A model generated the notes under the pieces. It made no database searches and had not been told where the DNA came from. It saw only the letters and a list, made by a program, of their open reading frames with translations. Of a stretch of 22,844 bases of DNA, positions 6,963-15,800 are shown in pieces (position 1 is the first letter of the stretch; each line of letters opens with the position of its first letter). The stretch covers positions 1 through 22,844 of the forward strand of contig CAZRJB010000012.1 of assembly GCA_964600435.1 (NCBI GenBank). Direction: 5' to 3'. The position numbers were made by a program, and so were the translations under genes. Source of the stretch: HGM11367 sp964600435. Lineage in GTDB: Bacteria > Bacillota > Clostridia > Christensenellales > UBA1242.

Positions 6963-8096
6963 CTATTTTATTTTTATTTCTTTTTCATTATCCTTAATAA
7001 GAATTCTAACAATACTTTCAATATTTATCGGTTTTTGTTTATCATTATAAATAGCTTCTCCACCAACATAAGTTTCTCTTGTAAAAATTATACCTTCTTC
7101 TAAAATATTTGGTCTTGTTTTTCCACCTTTTCTATTAATCAAAGTTTCATTTAAAATATCATCTTTAAACTTATCTAAATCGATTTTTGTTGCTTTACAA
7201 TTCTTAAGAGAAATCTTATAAACTTCCAAACTATCAAAGTTTTCATATCCTTTATCTCTTGTGTAACCTTTTGGGTTATAAAGAAGATAAACTTCATATT
7301 CGTTTGTTTTTGTATTTTTAGCAAAAGTCATTTCAATTTTTATATCAATTCCGGAATATTTACCAGACACAGACCTATGTCCTTCAAGTTCTTCTTTTGA
7401 AAATAAAGAATGTTTAATTTTTAGCATATAATTTAGTCCAGGAACAGAATAACCAAAAGGATTCTTAATTCCCAAATTTAAAAACAGTTTAACTCTCTCA
7501 TCAAGACTTAAGCCTTCTTGTTCTGTATTTATAGAATAAACACTAACACTATAATTAATATTTTTTTCATTTCTACAAACTTTTTGAAGGGTTTTTTGAA
7601 GTTCCATATCTGTTATTTTAGGATTAGGTGAAATAGCAGTTATTCCTTCAATCATACTATTTGTATATTTTAATAAAACCAAATCATTTTTATCAAGTAC
7701 TCCATAAGTTGAATCTGCCTCATATGCTTGACTATTAACAGCGAATGTTACACTTTCATGAACAGTAGAAAAATTTCCATCACGTTTTAAACAAGAAGAA
7801 ATATCTTCACACTTAATTCCCAAATGTTCTCTTTCTTCAAGTTCTTTTAGAAGCAAAATATAAATAGCATTAAAAGTAAAACAAACAACGTCTTTGTTGG
7901 TTTCTCCATCAACTTTCACAAGATTATTCGGATTTGTAAAATATGATTCAAACGTTTTCTCTTCAAGATAATAACCCATTGAATAGTGCAAGGTACGACA
8001 AAGCTCATAATATACATGAATAGCTTTTTCAAGTGGAGAATAATCTTTTGGTATAGAAGAAAATATCTTCTCTTTTAATTTTTCATTAACTTCCAT
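6963..8096 (-). CDS. Transglutaminase-like (papain-fold) protein, cytoplasmic, unknown substrate
   Basis: The protein has 377 residues, no signal peptide and no membrane segment. The N-terminal third has the spacing of a transglutaminase core: YSPLEKAIHVYYELCRTLHYSMGY as the leading helix, Cys72 in VVCFTFNAIYILLLKEL, His113 in TVHESVTFAV and Asp128 in EADSTYG, comparable with the C...H...D(P)T pattern of the fold. Such proteins are cysteine proteases, amidases or cross-linking enzymes. The C-terminal two thirds (about 180-377), beta-rich with charged helices, match nothing I know. AAAGGTG precedes the ATG. The gene is first in a two-gene operon with its own promoter, and the operon is bounded by direct repeats R1 and R2. 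Fold assignment is by motif only; activity and target are unknown. Confidence 0.72.
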   Translation of the reverse strand: MEVNEKLKEKIFSSIPKDYSPLEKAIHVYYELCRTLHYSMGYYLEEKTFESYFTNPNNLVKVDGETNKDVVCFTFNAIYILLLKELEEREHLGIKCEDISSCLKRDGNFSTVHESVTFAVNSQAYEADSTYGVLDKNDLVLLKYTNSMIEGITAISPNPKITDMELQKTLQKVCRNEKNINYSVSVYSINTEQEGLSLDERVKLFLNLGIKNPFGYSVPGLNYMLKIKHSLFSKEELEGHRSVSGKYSGIDIKIEMTFAKNTKTNEYEVYLLYNPKGYTRDKGYENFDSLEVYKISLKNCKATKIDLDKFKDDILNETLINRKGGKTRPNILEEGIIFTRETYVGGEAIYNDKQKPINIESIVRILIKDNEKEIKIK

Positions 8097-8112
8097 AATT
8101 CACCTTTTTTTA

Positions 8113-8141
8113 ATTGTATTATAAACAGCCTGTTATGTCAA
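8113..8141 (-). promoter_or_regulatory. Promoter of the transglutaminase-like operon with palindromic spacer
   Basis: On the minus strand TTGACA (8136-8141), a 17-bp spacer and TACAAT (8113-8118). The palindrome AACAG-C-CTGTT (8124-8134) lies inside the spacer and could be an operator. Confidence 0.75.
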
Positions 8142-8161
8142 GATTAAATTAATTATAGGGT

Positions 8162-8297
8162 CGATTTAAATTTTAAATGCGACAAAAAATGTTATGAAAA
8201 AAGTGATTTTTTCGCTAATATGTTTAGCATCCACACTAACAAAAAGAAAAAAACACCATTAAAAATTTATCACATATCAAAAAAAAAATTCAACCAT
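8162..8297 (+). repeat. Direct repeat R2, right copy
   Basis: Aligns with R1 over about 130 bp in the same orientation. The start codon seen in R1 is ATT here, and the open frame continues further before a frameshift, so R2 keeps more of the ancestral gene start. Confidence 0.75.
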
Positions 8298-8382
8298 TTT
8301 TCTTTTGCTAAGCGTAAATTGATTGAAAAACTTAATAGAACTTTTATGCAAAGTGAGACTGGTATTTATATTGATATGTAAA
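8244..8382 (+). pseudogene. Decayed ORF continuing from repeat R2 (possible transposase N-terminus)
   Basis: Downstream of the R2 ribosome-binding-like sequence the reading begins I-K-N-L-S-H-I-K-K-K, meets a stop after FFFC in that frame, and continues in the next frame as NHFSFAKRKLIEKLNRTF before a stop at TAA (8380-8382). The segment F-S-F-A-K-R-K-L-I-E-K-L loosely resembles the helix that opens IS30-type transposases (LTLEERKKIEKL), but this is weak. An 8-bp inverted repeat AATTCTAA/TTAGAATT (8381-8388 and 8402-8409) follows. I see no intact gene in 8142-8450. Confidence 0.4.
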
Positions 8383-8450
8383 TTCTAATAAGTCCGCTCA
8401 CTTAGAATTAGTAAAAAATGTTTAATTCAAATCACATTAAATTGGAGTTT

Positions 8451-8816
8451 TTAACAATTAACTAAATAATAGTTAAACAACCAAGATATAACTTGCATTG
8501 TTGGTGGAGTTGATGTTCTGTTTTCAAAAAAAGATACATTTTTAAATCCGCCAGTTTTAAAGGCTTTTTCAATTGCCCACCTAATAACTCTGTTATAACT
8601 TTTTATTTTTAAGTTATGCTTGTTTGCTAACAAAGACATTGTTGGCAATGATGTTTGATTTAAAATTTTTGAACATCTTTCAATTTCATTTAACAACTCT
8701 AAAATGAATATTGTTCCTATTAAAGAGAAGTCAAAACCAAACCTAATTAAAACACCTCTAATATTATTTTCATCGTTTGCTGATAATTCACAATTCTCTA
8801 ACCCAATAAATGCCAT
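8451..8816 (-). CDS. Stand-alone Spo0A C-terminal (DNA-binding) domain protein
   Basis: A 121-residue protein aligning along its whole length with the Spo0A effector domain. The helix-turn-helix ends in SYNRVIRWAIEKAFKTGG (73-90), comparable with RVERAIRHAIEVAWSRG of Spo0A, and the tail TPPTMQVISWLFNYYL (103-118) matches the PTNSEFIAMVADKL region. There is no receiver domain, so it cannot be switched by phosphorylation in the Spo0A way. I place the start at 8816, not at the upstream in-frame ATG (8855). AAGGAG precedes 8816, and the -10 box lies inside the apparent extension, making that extension untranscribed. A palindrome with an 0A-box sequence overlaps the promoter, suggesting autoregulation. 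It is a single-gene unit near the giant surface protein. Confidence 0.8.
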   Translation of the reverse strand: MAFIGLENCELSANDENNIRGVLIRFGFDFSLIGTIFILELLNEIERCSKILNQTSLPTMSLLANKHNLKIKSYNRVIRWAIEKAFKTGGFKNVSFFENRTSTPPTMQVISWLFNYYLVNC

Positions 8817-8836
8817 GCTTTTTATCTCCTTGTGAA

Positions 8837-8867
8837 ATTTTACATTATTTGACAAATAAAGTCAAAT
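8837..8867 (-). promoter_or_regulatory. Promoter of the Spo0A-domain gene covered by a 0A-box palindrome
   Basis: On the minus strand TTGACT (8860-8865), 17 bp, TAAAAT (8837-8842). A perfect 7-7-7 palindrome, ATTTGAC at 8847-8853 and GTCAAAT at 8861-8867, overlaps the -35 box and spacer. The minus-strand sequence TTTGTCAAA (8848-8856) fits the Spo0A box TTTGTCRAA exactly. Confidence 0.75.
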
Positions 8868-8930
8868 GTATTTTTTACAAAAATCATTTTTTTACAAAAA
8901 TATACACATAATAATAAAATAAGGGGTTTT

Positions 8931-8958
8931 AAACTATTGTTTAGAAAAACTATTGTTT
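8931..8958. repeat. Tandem 12-bp direct repeat at the end of the flavodoxin gene
   Basis: AAACTATTGTTT occurs at 8931-8942 and again at 8947-8958, where it touches the flavodoxin stop codon. No clear terminator hairpin is present. Confidence 0.6.
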
Positions 8959-9422
8959 TATTTTAGTTTTTCAACAAACTGAATGTGTTCTTTTACCGAT
9001 TTATTAAACAAGCCTTGTTTAACATTTAATGTGTTGTTTATTTCTTTAAAGTTTTTTATTGAATTTTCTACATATTTTGGGTCATTTGTGTAACTATTTT
9101 CAAACAGCACAATTTCGCCTTTATAGCCTTTTAACTTATCAATAAGAGTTGCAATTGGCATTGGAAATGTATACCACCAAATTGGATAAAAAAGCAAAAT
9201 TCTATCATAGTTGTTAACATCCACATTTAAACCTATAATTTCTGGATGAATATTATTTTCCCACTCGTTTTTTGCTTCCACATAAGCACAGGTATTGTAA
9301 TCATTTGAATATGCCTCTGCTCTATTTATTTTTGCTACATCAAATTTAAAATTTTTGTTTATTTCTTTTACAAGTTTGTCCGTGTTCCCTGACCAAGAAA
9401 AATATATTATTAAATTTTTCAT
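8958..9422 (-). CDS. Flavodoxin
   Basis: A 154-residue flavodoxin-fold protein. The FMN phosphate loop is YFSWSGNTDK (7-16); the second FMN loop with the stacking tryptophans is LFYPIWWYTFP (77-87); NDYNTC and ENNIHPEI fit the long-chain family that opens with SWSGNT. It is likely a soluble electron carrier or an FMN-dependent reductase in the cytoplasm; the partner cannot be read from the context. The frame is open upstream to an ATG at 9515, but TTAGGAG sits just before the ATG at 9422 and the flavodoxin fold begins there, so the extra lysine-rich N-terminus is rejected. It is not in an operon with the Spo0A-domain gene, which has its own promoter in between. Confidence 0.88.
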   Translation of the reverse strand: MKNLIIYFSWSGNTDKLVKEINKNFKFDVAKINRAEAYSNDYNTCAYVEAKNEWENNIHPEIIGLNVDVNNYDRILLFYPIWWYTFPMPIATLIDKLKGYKGEIVLFENSYTNDPKYVENSIKNFKEINNTLNVKQGLFNKSVKEHIQFVEKLK

Positions 9423-9692
9423 ATTTTTTTCTCCTAACACAAGAATAACACTTTTTAAACAACAAAAAAAGGATTTTTTATGATATTTTTTTAGTTTTTT
9501 AACTTTTTTGAACAAAAATCTACCAGTTACTATTTTTTAATGCAAACATAATGTGATATTTGCAATTCCACTTTGAATGTGTTAAAATATGGTTGTTTTA
9601 GGTTTTTTTTTAATTTTCTCCTTTTGTGTTTTGTTTAGGCTTAAACAAATTATATTGAAAATTAAATTTAGTTTTTCGGTAAACCTAAAATG
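9423..9692. other. Spacer upstream of flavodoxin
   Basis: I see no gene. There is a short inverted repeat TGCAAA/TTTGCA (9541-9546 and 9559-9564) and A/T runs. No promoter with both boxes could be assigned to the flavodoxin gene. Confidence 0.4.
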
Positions 9693-9715
9693 AACCACCG
9701 GACTATCCGGTGGTT
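9693..9715. terminator. GC-rich hairpin downstream of the giant gene
   Basis: A perfect 10-bp stem AACCACCGGA/TCCGGTGGTT with a three-base loop. The T-run after it is poor on both strands, so it may be a second-stage terminator or an mRNA 3'-end stabiliser. Confidence 0.6.
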
Positions 9716-9723
9716 TATATTGC

Positions 9724-9754
9724 AAAAAAAAAGGACAACTGCTGTTGTCCTTTT
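9724..9754 (-). terminator. Intrinsic terminator of the giant surface-protein gene
   Basis: On the minus strand an 11-bp stem (AAAAGGACAAC/GTTGTCCTTTT, arms 9729-9739 and 9744-9754, loop four bases) is followed by a T-tract. It is the first strong terminator after the giant gene. Confidence 0.82.
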
Positions 9755-9802
9755 AAAGTTTTTGTTGGATTGTGGAGTGGGTAAGTCTATGTTAAACTTT
9801 TT

Positions 9803-9862
9803 TTACTCTCCACCAGAGCCTGATTCTTCGTTTGAACTTTCAATAGAAACTACCAAAAATTA
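9803..9862 (-). pseudogene. Possible remnant of another surface-protein C-terminus
   Basis: Between the giant gene and its terminator a stop-to-stop stretch reads ...IESSNEESGSGGE and ends in TAA. It resembles the giant protein's own tail SSSSGDE in composition. It has no start or ribosome binding site, so it may be the relic of a deleted paralogue's last exon-like segment. Chance is a fair alternative. Confidence 0.25.
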
Positions 9863-9889
9863 TAGGCTTAACTCTCTTGTGTGAAGTTT

Positions 9890-12800
9890 TTATTCATCAC
9901 CTGAAGAAGATGAAGTTGTCCAAGCGGTTGGAACGTCTGATACATAGTGCCAATAGTTGCCTGTTGTATCGGTAGGCTGAGTTTCAGAATAATAATATTT
10001 GGTTGCATTGTTTAAATTGGTATTATCAGAATCAACAGTCATTTCGTCCCACTCTGCTTGTGTTCCAGCATAATATATTGATACACCGGTAACACCTAGA
10101 AGAAGATTTGATCCTATGCTTGTTACACTGGTAGGTATTACAAGTGTAGTTAAACTATAACAATTTAGAAAACATCTATAACCAATAGTTGTTACACCAT
10201 CTGGAATCGTAAAGGAAGTTAAATATTGGCAATTTGAAAAGCAATAGTTACCAAGACTGTTCAAACTAGAGTTTTCTGCGAACACTATTGACTCAAAACC
10301 ACTAATTGAAAAAGCCTCAGAACTAATACTTGTTATGTTCGCAGGAATAGTTATACTTTTCACATTGGTGCTCGAAGAGTGAATATTCGCACCATAGAAA
10401 GCCTGGTTGCCTATACTTGTTACCACATTTGCATCTGTTGGAATAATAGAATTTTTACATCCAGTCACCAAAGTTTTGGTTGCAGTTTTAATTAAACAAT
10501 TATTAATACAAACAAATTTAGTGTTCCCTTCAGCAAGAGTAATTTCCGCCAATCTTGAACTATATGAAAAAACATTGCCCGACATACTTTCTAAACTTGC
10601 TGGAAGTGAAATGCTCTCTAGTTTCTCACATAGGAAAAATGCTTGAAGTTGCAATGTTTTTACTCCTTCTTGGAGTGTTAAACTAGTAATTTTGCAATAT
10701 GAAAATGCATTAGGACCAACGGTTTCTACATTCCCCGGAATTGTGAGTGATGTCTCTAAGTTTACTAGACAAAAAGCATAAGCACCAATACTTGTTATAT
10801 TTGATGGGATTGTTATGCTTGTAAGTACCCTGTCACTAAAAGCAGCATCGCCAATGCTAGTTACCACTGAACTATCTGTTGGAATAGTAGCATTATTTGA
10901 GCCTACCCACAAAGTTTTGGTTGCAGTTTCGATTATGCAATTATTTATGATGTGATAAACACTATTATCTTCATCAACGGTTAAACTAGTTAACCCACTA
11001 CAATCCCTAAATGCACCCGAGTTAATATTTGTTATGCTTGCTGGGATAGATACACTTGTTATACTATCTTCATCTTTAAATGCATTGTAATCTATACTTG
11101 TAACCGATTTTTTGCCATTTGTTCCGTCATTATATGTTGATGGAATTGCAAGGGTTGTACCCGTGAAATCTCCTACACCAGTAACTGTATAAGTTTCAGT
11201 TTCGGTATTGTATTCAATTTCTAATTGCGACCTGCCACAAGTTGTGCAAAGTCCGTCTGCTCCATAAGAGTGAGTTCCGGTGTTTGTTGTTGCATCACAA
11301 ACCGAACATACTTGCCAATGGTTTGTTGAATTGTAATCCCACGAATAATTATGCTCATGCCAAATTGCGTAAAGGGTTACTGTCGCACCATTTTCAGCAG
11401 TAAGTCCAGTTACTGTCGCACCATTATCATATGTTTTGGTTGTTGCATTTTGGTCTTCTGACCAGCCTACGAAAGCACAACCAGTCTTAGTGAATGTGTT
11501 TGTTGTAAGGGTTTTGTTTTCGGTGTAGGTAACACTAGTCAAACTTGCCATTTCACCAGTTCCGCCATTGTTGTTGAATGCAATAGTGTAAGTGTTTTCA
11601 GTCCATTTTGCGTAAATGGTTGCGGTGGTGTTTGGTGTGCCGTAGCTTGTGAATGTTGCGGTAGCGGTCGTGAACAAATCCCCTACTTCAACTTCGGTTG
11701 TTAACGAACTATCTTTGTACCAACCAACGAATGTATAGCCAGTTTTGGTTGGTGTTGGAAGTTCGCTTGTTTTGTATGCAGAGTTGTAAGACTTAACAAC
11801 AATAGGAAGTGAATTACCACCATTGGTTTCGTAAGTTAGCCTATAAGTGGTTCCTAAGTCAATCCAAATTGCAGGAACAACACCCACAGATTTATCATCT
11901 ACATCTATTCCGTAATCCAAATTACCAGAACGCGAGACATAATGTAGTTGAGTGTCACTGACACTAGTCGTTTGATATTTTGTTCTAGTCCACCACCATG
12001 CAGCTCCGAAGCCATCGCTAGCTAATAAATAATTAGCTACTGAATAATCGGTGGATTGTTTTACTCTTGTAGCATCTTGATAAGTAGTGCTAGGAAATCC
12101 ATATGATGTGATTAATAAATCATTATATTTTATTAAGAACACTTTGTCACTCATAGTTGAACTGTTTTCTGTTATTGAGGTACTTTGAATAATATTGCTT
12201 TCTGCTGTGGTAAATGCAGTTTGCAAAAATCCAGTATTCAAATAGGTAGAAACTGTGCCAGACTCGCCGGTATATGAATAACCATTTAACCAAGCACGGA
12301 TTTCACTTGATTTGTAATCATTTGCATCAATAAGTCGCATACTAGTAGCACTCTGTTTTCTTGTAGAATCAGCTGTCTCATAATATCTATGAGCATAAAG
12401 AATATCTTCTGCAAGCAAATATGCCTTGCCATTATTTGTGGTTAATATTCGCCACTTAATTGGTTCAAGTTTGAAGTAATATGCCGTGCCACTAGTGATA
12501 ATTTCGCCATTGCCAAACTTTGCTTGAAAATCACTATTAGAAGAAATATATGGGTTAGCATTGAACTTTTTATATCTATTGCCGTCTGCGTCTAGATGAT
12601 AGCCGTCTGTGTCAGTTTGGTTTGTGGCTGTTATGCTTGCTAGTTCTGTACTTGTAGCCACTGTTTGTGGATAGTGGCCAAACAAAACGTAGTTTCCGGT
12701 GTCACTTGGATTGCCGTCTTCGTCAACTCGGGTGTATGGCTCATCTATGCCTGAAATTGCCCAAATTGCGTAAAGAACAATAGTTGCGTTGTTTGTTGCA

Positions 12801-15800
12801 GTAAGTTTGCTTACCGTAGCGCCATCGGAATAGGATTCGGTAACCGCCGACTGAACAGTTGACCAGCCTAAGAAAACATAACCAGTTTTCACGAATGTGT
12901 TAGTTGGAAGAGTTTTTTCTTCGGTATAGTCCACACCTGTAATGTTTGACATTGTGCCAGAAGTATTGCCATTTCCGTTAAATGAAATAGTGTAAGTGTT
13001 TTCAGTCCATTTTGCGTAGATTGTTGCAGTTGTGCTAGCAGTGGCAACATTAGCAAATGTTGCGTTTGATGTTGTGAACAAGTTGTTTGCTTCAACTTCG
13101 GTTGTTAACGAACTATCTTTGTACCAACCAACGAATGTATAGCCAGTTTTTGTAAGATTTGTTGGAAGTTCTGCACTTGTGAATGCAGTGTTATATGTTT
13201 TATTTACAGCAGTGATATCATTTCCGCCATTTGTGTTGTAGGTCAAGCTATATGTGTTTGCAGTTGCAGTTGCAGTGATATTAATAACATTTGCTGTATT
13301 TTGAATAAGTTTGTTGTCGGTTATGGTTGCCGTACTACTAGAGGCTACCGTCCAACCACTGAATGTATAGCCATCGCTTGCAGTAGCCGTTAAGGTAACT
13401 TCTGCACCATATCTAACATTATAATCAACTTGGCTATCTGTTTCATTAAATTTAACTACGCTATCACCCGTTGCGGTGACACTTGCAATTCCTGTGCCTT
13501 TGGTTATAAACAACTGCCCAACTCTTCTGTTGTAATACAATTTCAACACAAGACTTCCGTCACCTTCGATTGTTCCACTATTTGAAGATTTTGTGCTATC
13601 AAAAGTAAAGCCTGTGATGTATTCAGCGGTTATTGTTGCTGTTGTTCCCGTTGTGCCAGTTGCAGTTACAGTTCTTGATGTGTCTTCAGTAAAGTCGTTG
13701 TCCGCAATGTTTTGCATATAGTATTTAACTGTGTAGGTCATTTTTTCAGCCCAAGGAGTTGCAACGCCCTCAACATAATGCCAATATTTGCCTATGGTTG
13801 TTGGCTCGGTTTCGCTGTAAAAATAAACTGATTCTGATGTAAGTGTTGTGTTTCCTGTTTGTTTATTAATCGCATTCCATTGTGTTTCAGTTCCAGCAAA
13901 GTAAGCATTTTGCAAGCTAGAGCAGCCATAGAAGGCTTCGGTCTTAATTGTTGTTACTGTGCTTGGAATTACAACTGTTGTTAAACTTGTACAATCCTTA
14001 AATGCACCTTGTGGAATTGTTTCAATTCCATTAGGAATTATGATTTCAGTTAAGCCAGTAGAAGCAAATGCAAAATTTCCTATGCTTGTTATTGTTGTTG
14101 GAATAGTTATATCAGTCAATGTTGTAAGCTCGTAGAAAGCATATGCTCCAATTTTTGTTACAGAACCATCAGACGGGATTGTTGGATTGCCGGCTCCGAA
14201 AATAACACTTTCATTGTTTACATCTATTAAACAATTTCCAACAAATTCAAAATTATTGCCACTGATAATAATGTTTGTCAAACTGTTGCAACCTGATAAA
14301 GAGCCTTCTTCAATTGAAGTTACACTCGCAGGAATTGTCAAACTTTCAAGTTCGCTCATGCCAAGAAGTGAACCCATGGCAATTTTCGTCACAGAATTTG
14401 GAATTATGATACTCTTTATGTTTGTGTTATAAGATGTTAATGGAGTGGCAAATCCAATTTTCTTCACTGGATGTGAACCGTTTGTTCCGTCATTATATGT
14501 TGAAGGAATTCTGATGTAATCAATTGTTGACACCAATGGAATATCATTTACGGTATAGGATTCTGTTGTTGAATCGTAAATGTATGATAATCCTTGTGTT
14601 TCTACAATATAATCACAAACTGAGCACTTGCCTTTTACTGAAGTATGTGCTTCGTGGGTTGATTCTCCGTTGCAGTTTGAACACTTGTGATAGTGACCAT
14701 CTTCCGCAGCAAGCCAAGTTGTGCCGTATGAATGAGTTACTGTTCTGACTGCTCCGCAGACATTACATGTTGTGTCGCAATCGTCATAATATGTGTGTGC
14801 TGTATGAACAGGCCATGCGGTTGGAACACCGTCAACATATCTCCAGAAGTTTTTGTTTAATTCTTGAGGTTGTGTTGCGCTGTAATAGTAAATTGTTGCG
14901 GTTGTTAGTGGAGTGTTTCCTGTTTTTATATTAACTGCATTCCATTGTGTTTCAGTTCCGCCGTAATATACTTTTGTAAAGGTACAGCCAATAAATGCAT
15001 AAGAACCAATTAATGTTATGTTTGCAGGTATAACAATTGATTCTATTTCTTCTAAAAACATGAATGCATAAGAATCAATAGAAGTTACAGAATTATCGGC
15101 AGGAATAACCGAACTATTAAATCCGCACATCAATGTTTGTGTTGCGGTTTCAATTAAGCAATTTCCAGCAGTATGATAAACTGTGTTATCTTCGTCAACT
15201 GTCAAAACCAAATCTCCGCATCCGCTGAATGCAATGTCACCAATTTCTGTAATATTTGCAGGAATGTTAATGCTTGCTAAAGTGGTCATTGAAGCGAAAG
15301 CAGCCATTCCAATTTTTGATACGCTTGATGGGATGGTTGAATTGCTAAAACCATTGATTATTGTGTTTGATTCAATTTCAATCAAGCAGTTTTCTTCAAC
15401 ACGATATTTAGTGTTTCCGCTATCAACTGTAATGCTTGTAACTCCTGTGCAGCCTAGGAAAGGAGTTCCTCCAATTTCAGTCATTCCTGCTGGAATGTTA
15501 ATTTTTGTGAGTGAGTTGCAATTTGTGATTGCCATGTATTCCAATTTTGTTACATTTGGGAACTCAATGCTTAACAATTGAGAATTGCTCTCAAATGCGA
15601 CACTTGCAATGCTTTTAACTGGATGAGAACCATTTGTTCCGTCATTGTAAGTTGCTGGAATTTTGATATGCTTTGCTGTTGCAGTGCCAATTCCTGTAAC
15701 TTGATAATATGCTGGTTCATCTGCTGTTTCTTCAACAAAAGTGTAAGCAAGATTTTGTGTTTCTTGAATGTAATCACAAACTGAGCACTTGCCATCGGTG

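Noticed and set aside
8381..8409. 8-bp inverted repeat as terminator of the Spo0A-domain gene
   Set aside because: No T-tract follows on the minus strand; it may belong to the decayed element.
8817..8855. Thirteen-residue N-terminal extension of the Spo0A-domain protein
   Set aside because: The -10 box lies inside it, and AAGGAG points to the ATG at 8816.
9423..9515. Lysine-rich N-terminal extension of the flavodoxin
   Set aside because: The flavodoxin fold starts at the ATG at 9422, which has its own ribosome binding site.
9690..9884. Plus-strand 64-codon frame over the hairpins after the giant gene
   Set aside because: It runs through two strong hairpins and has no ribosome binding site.
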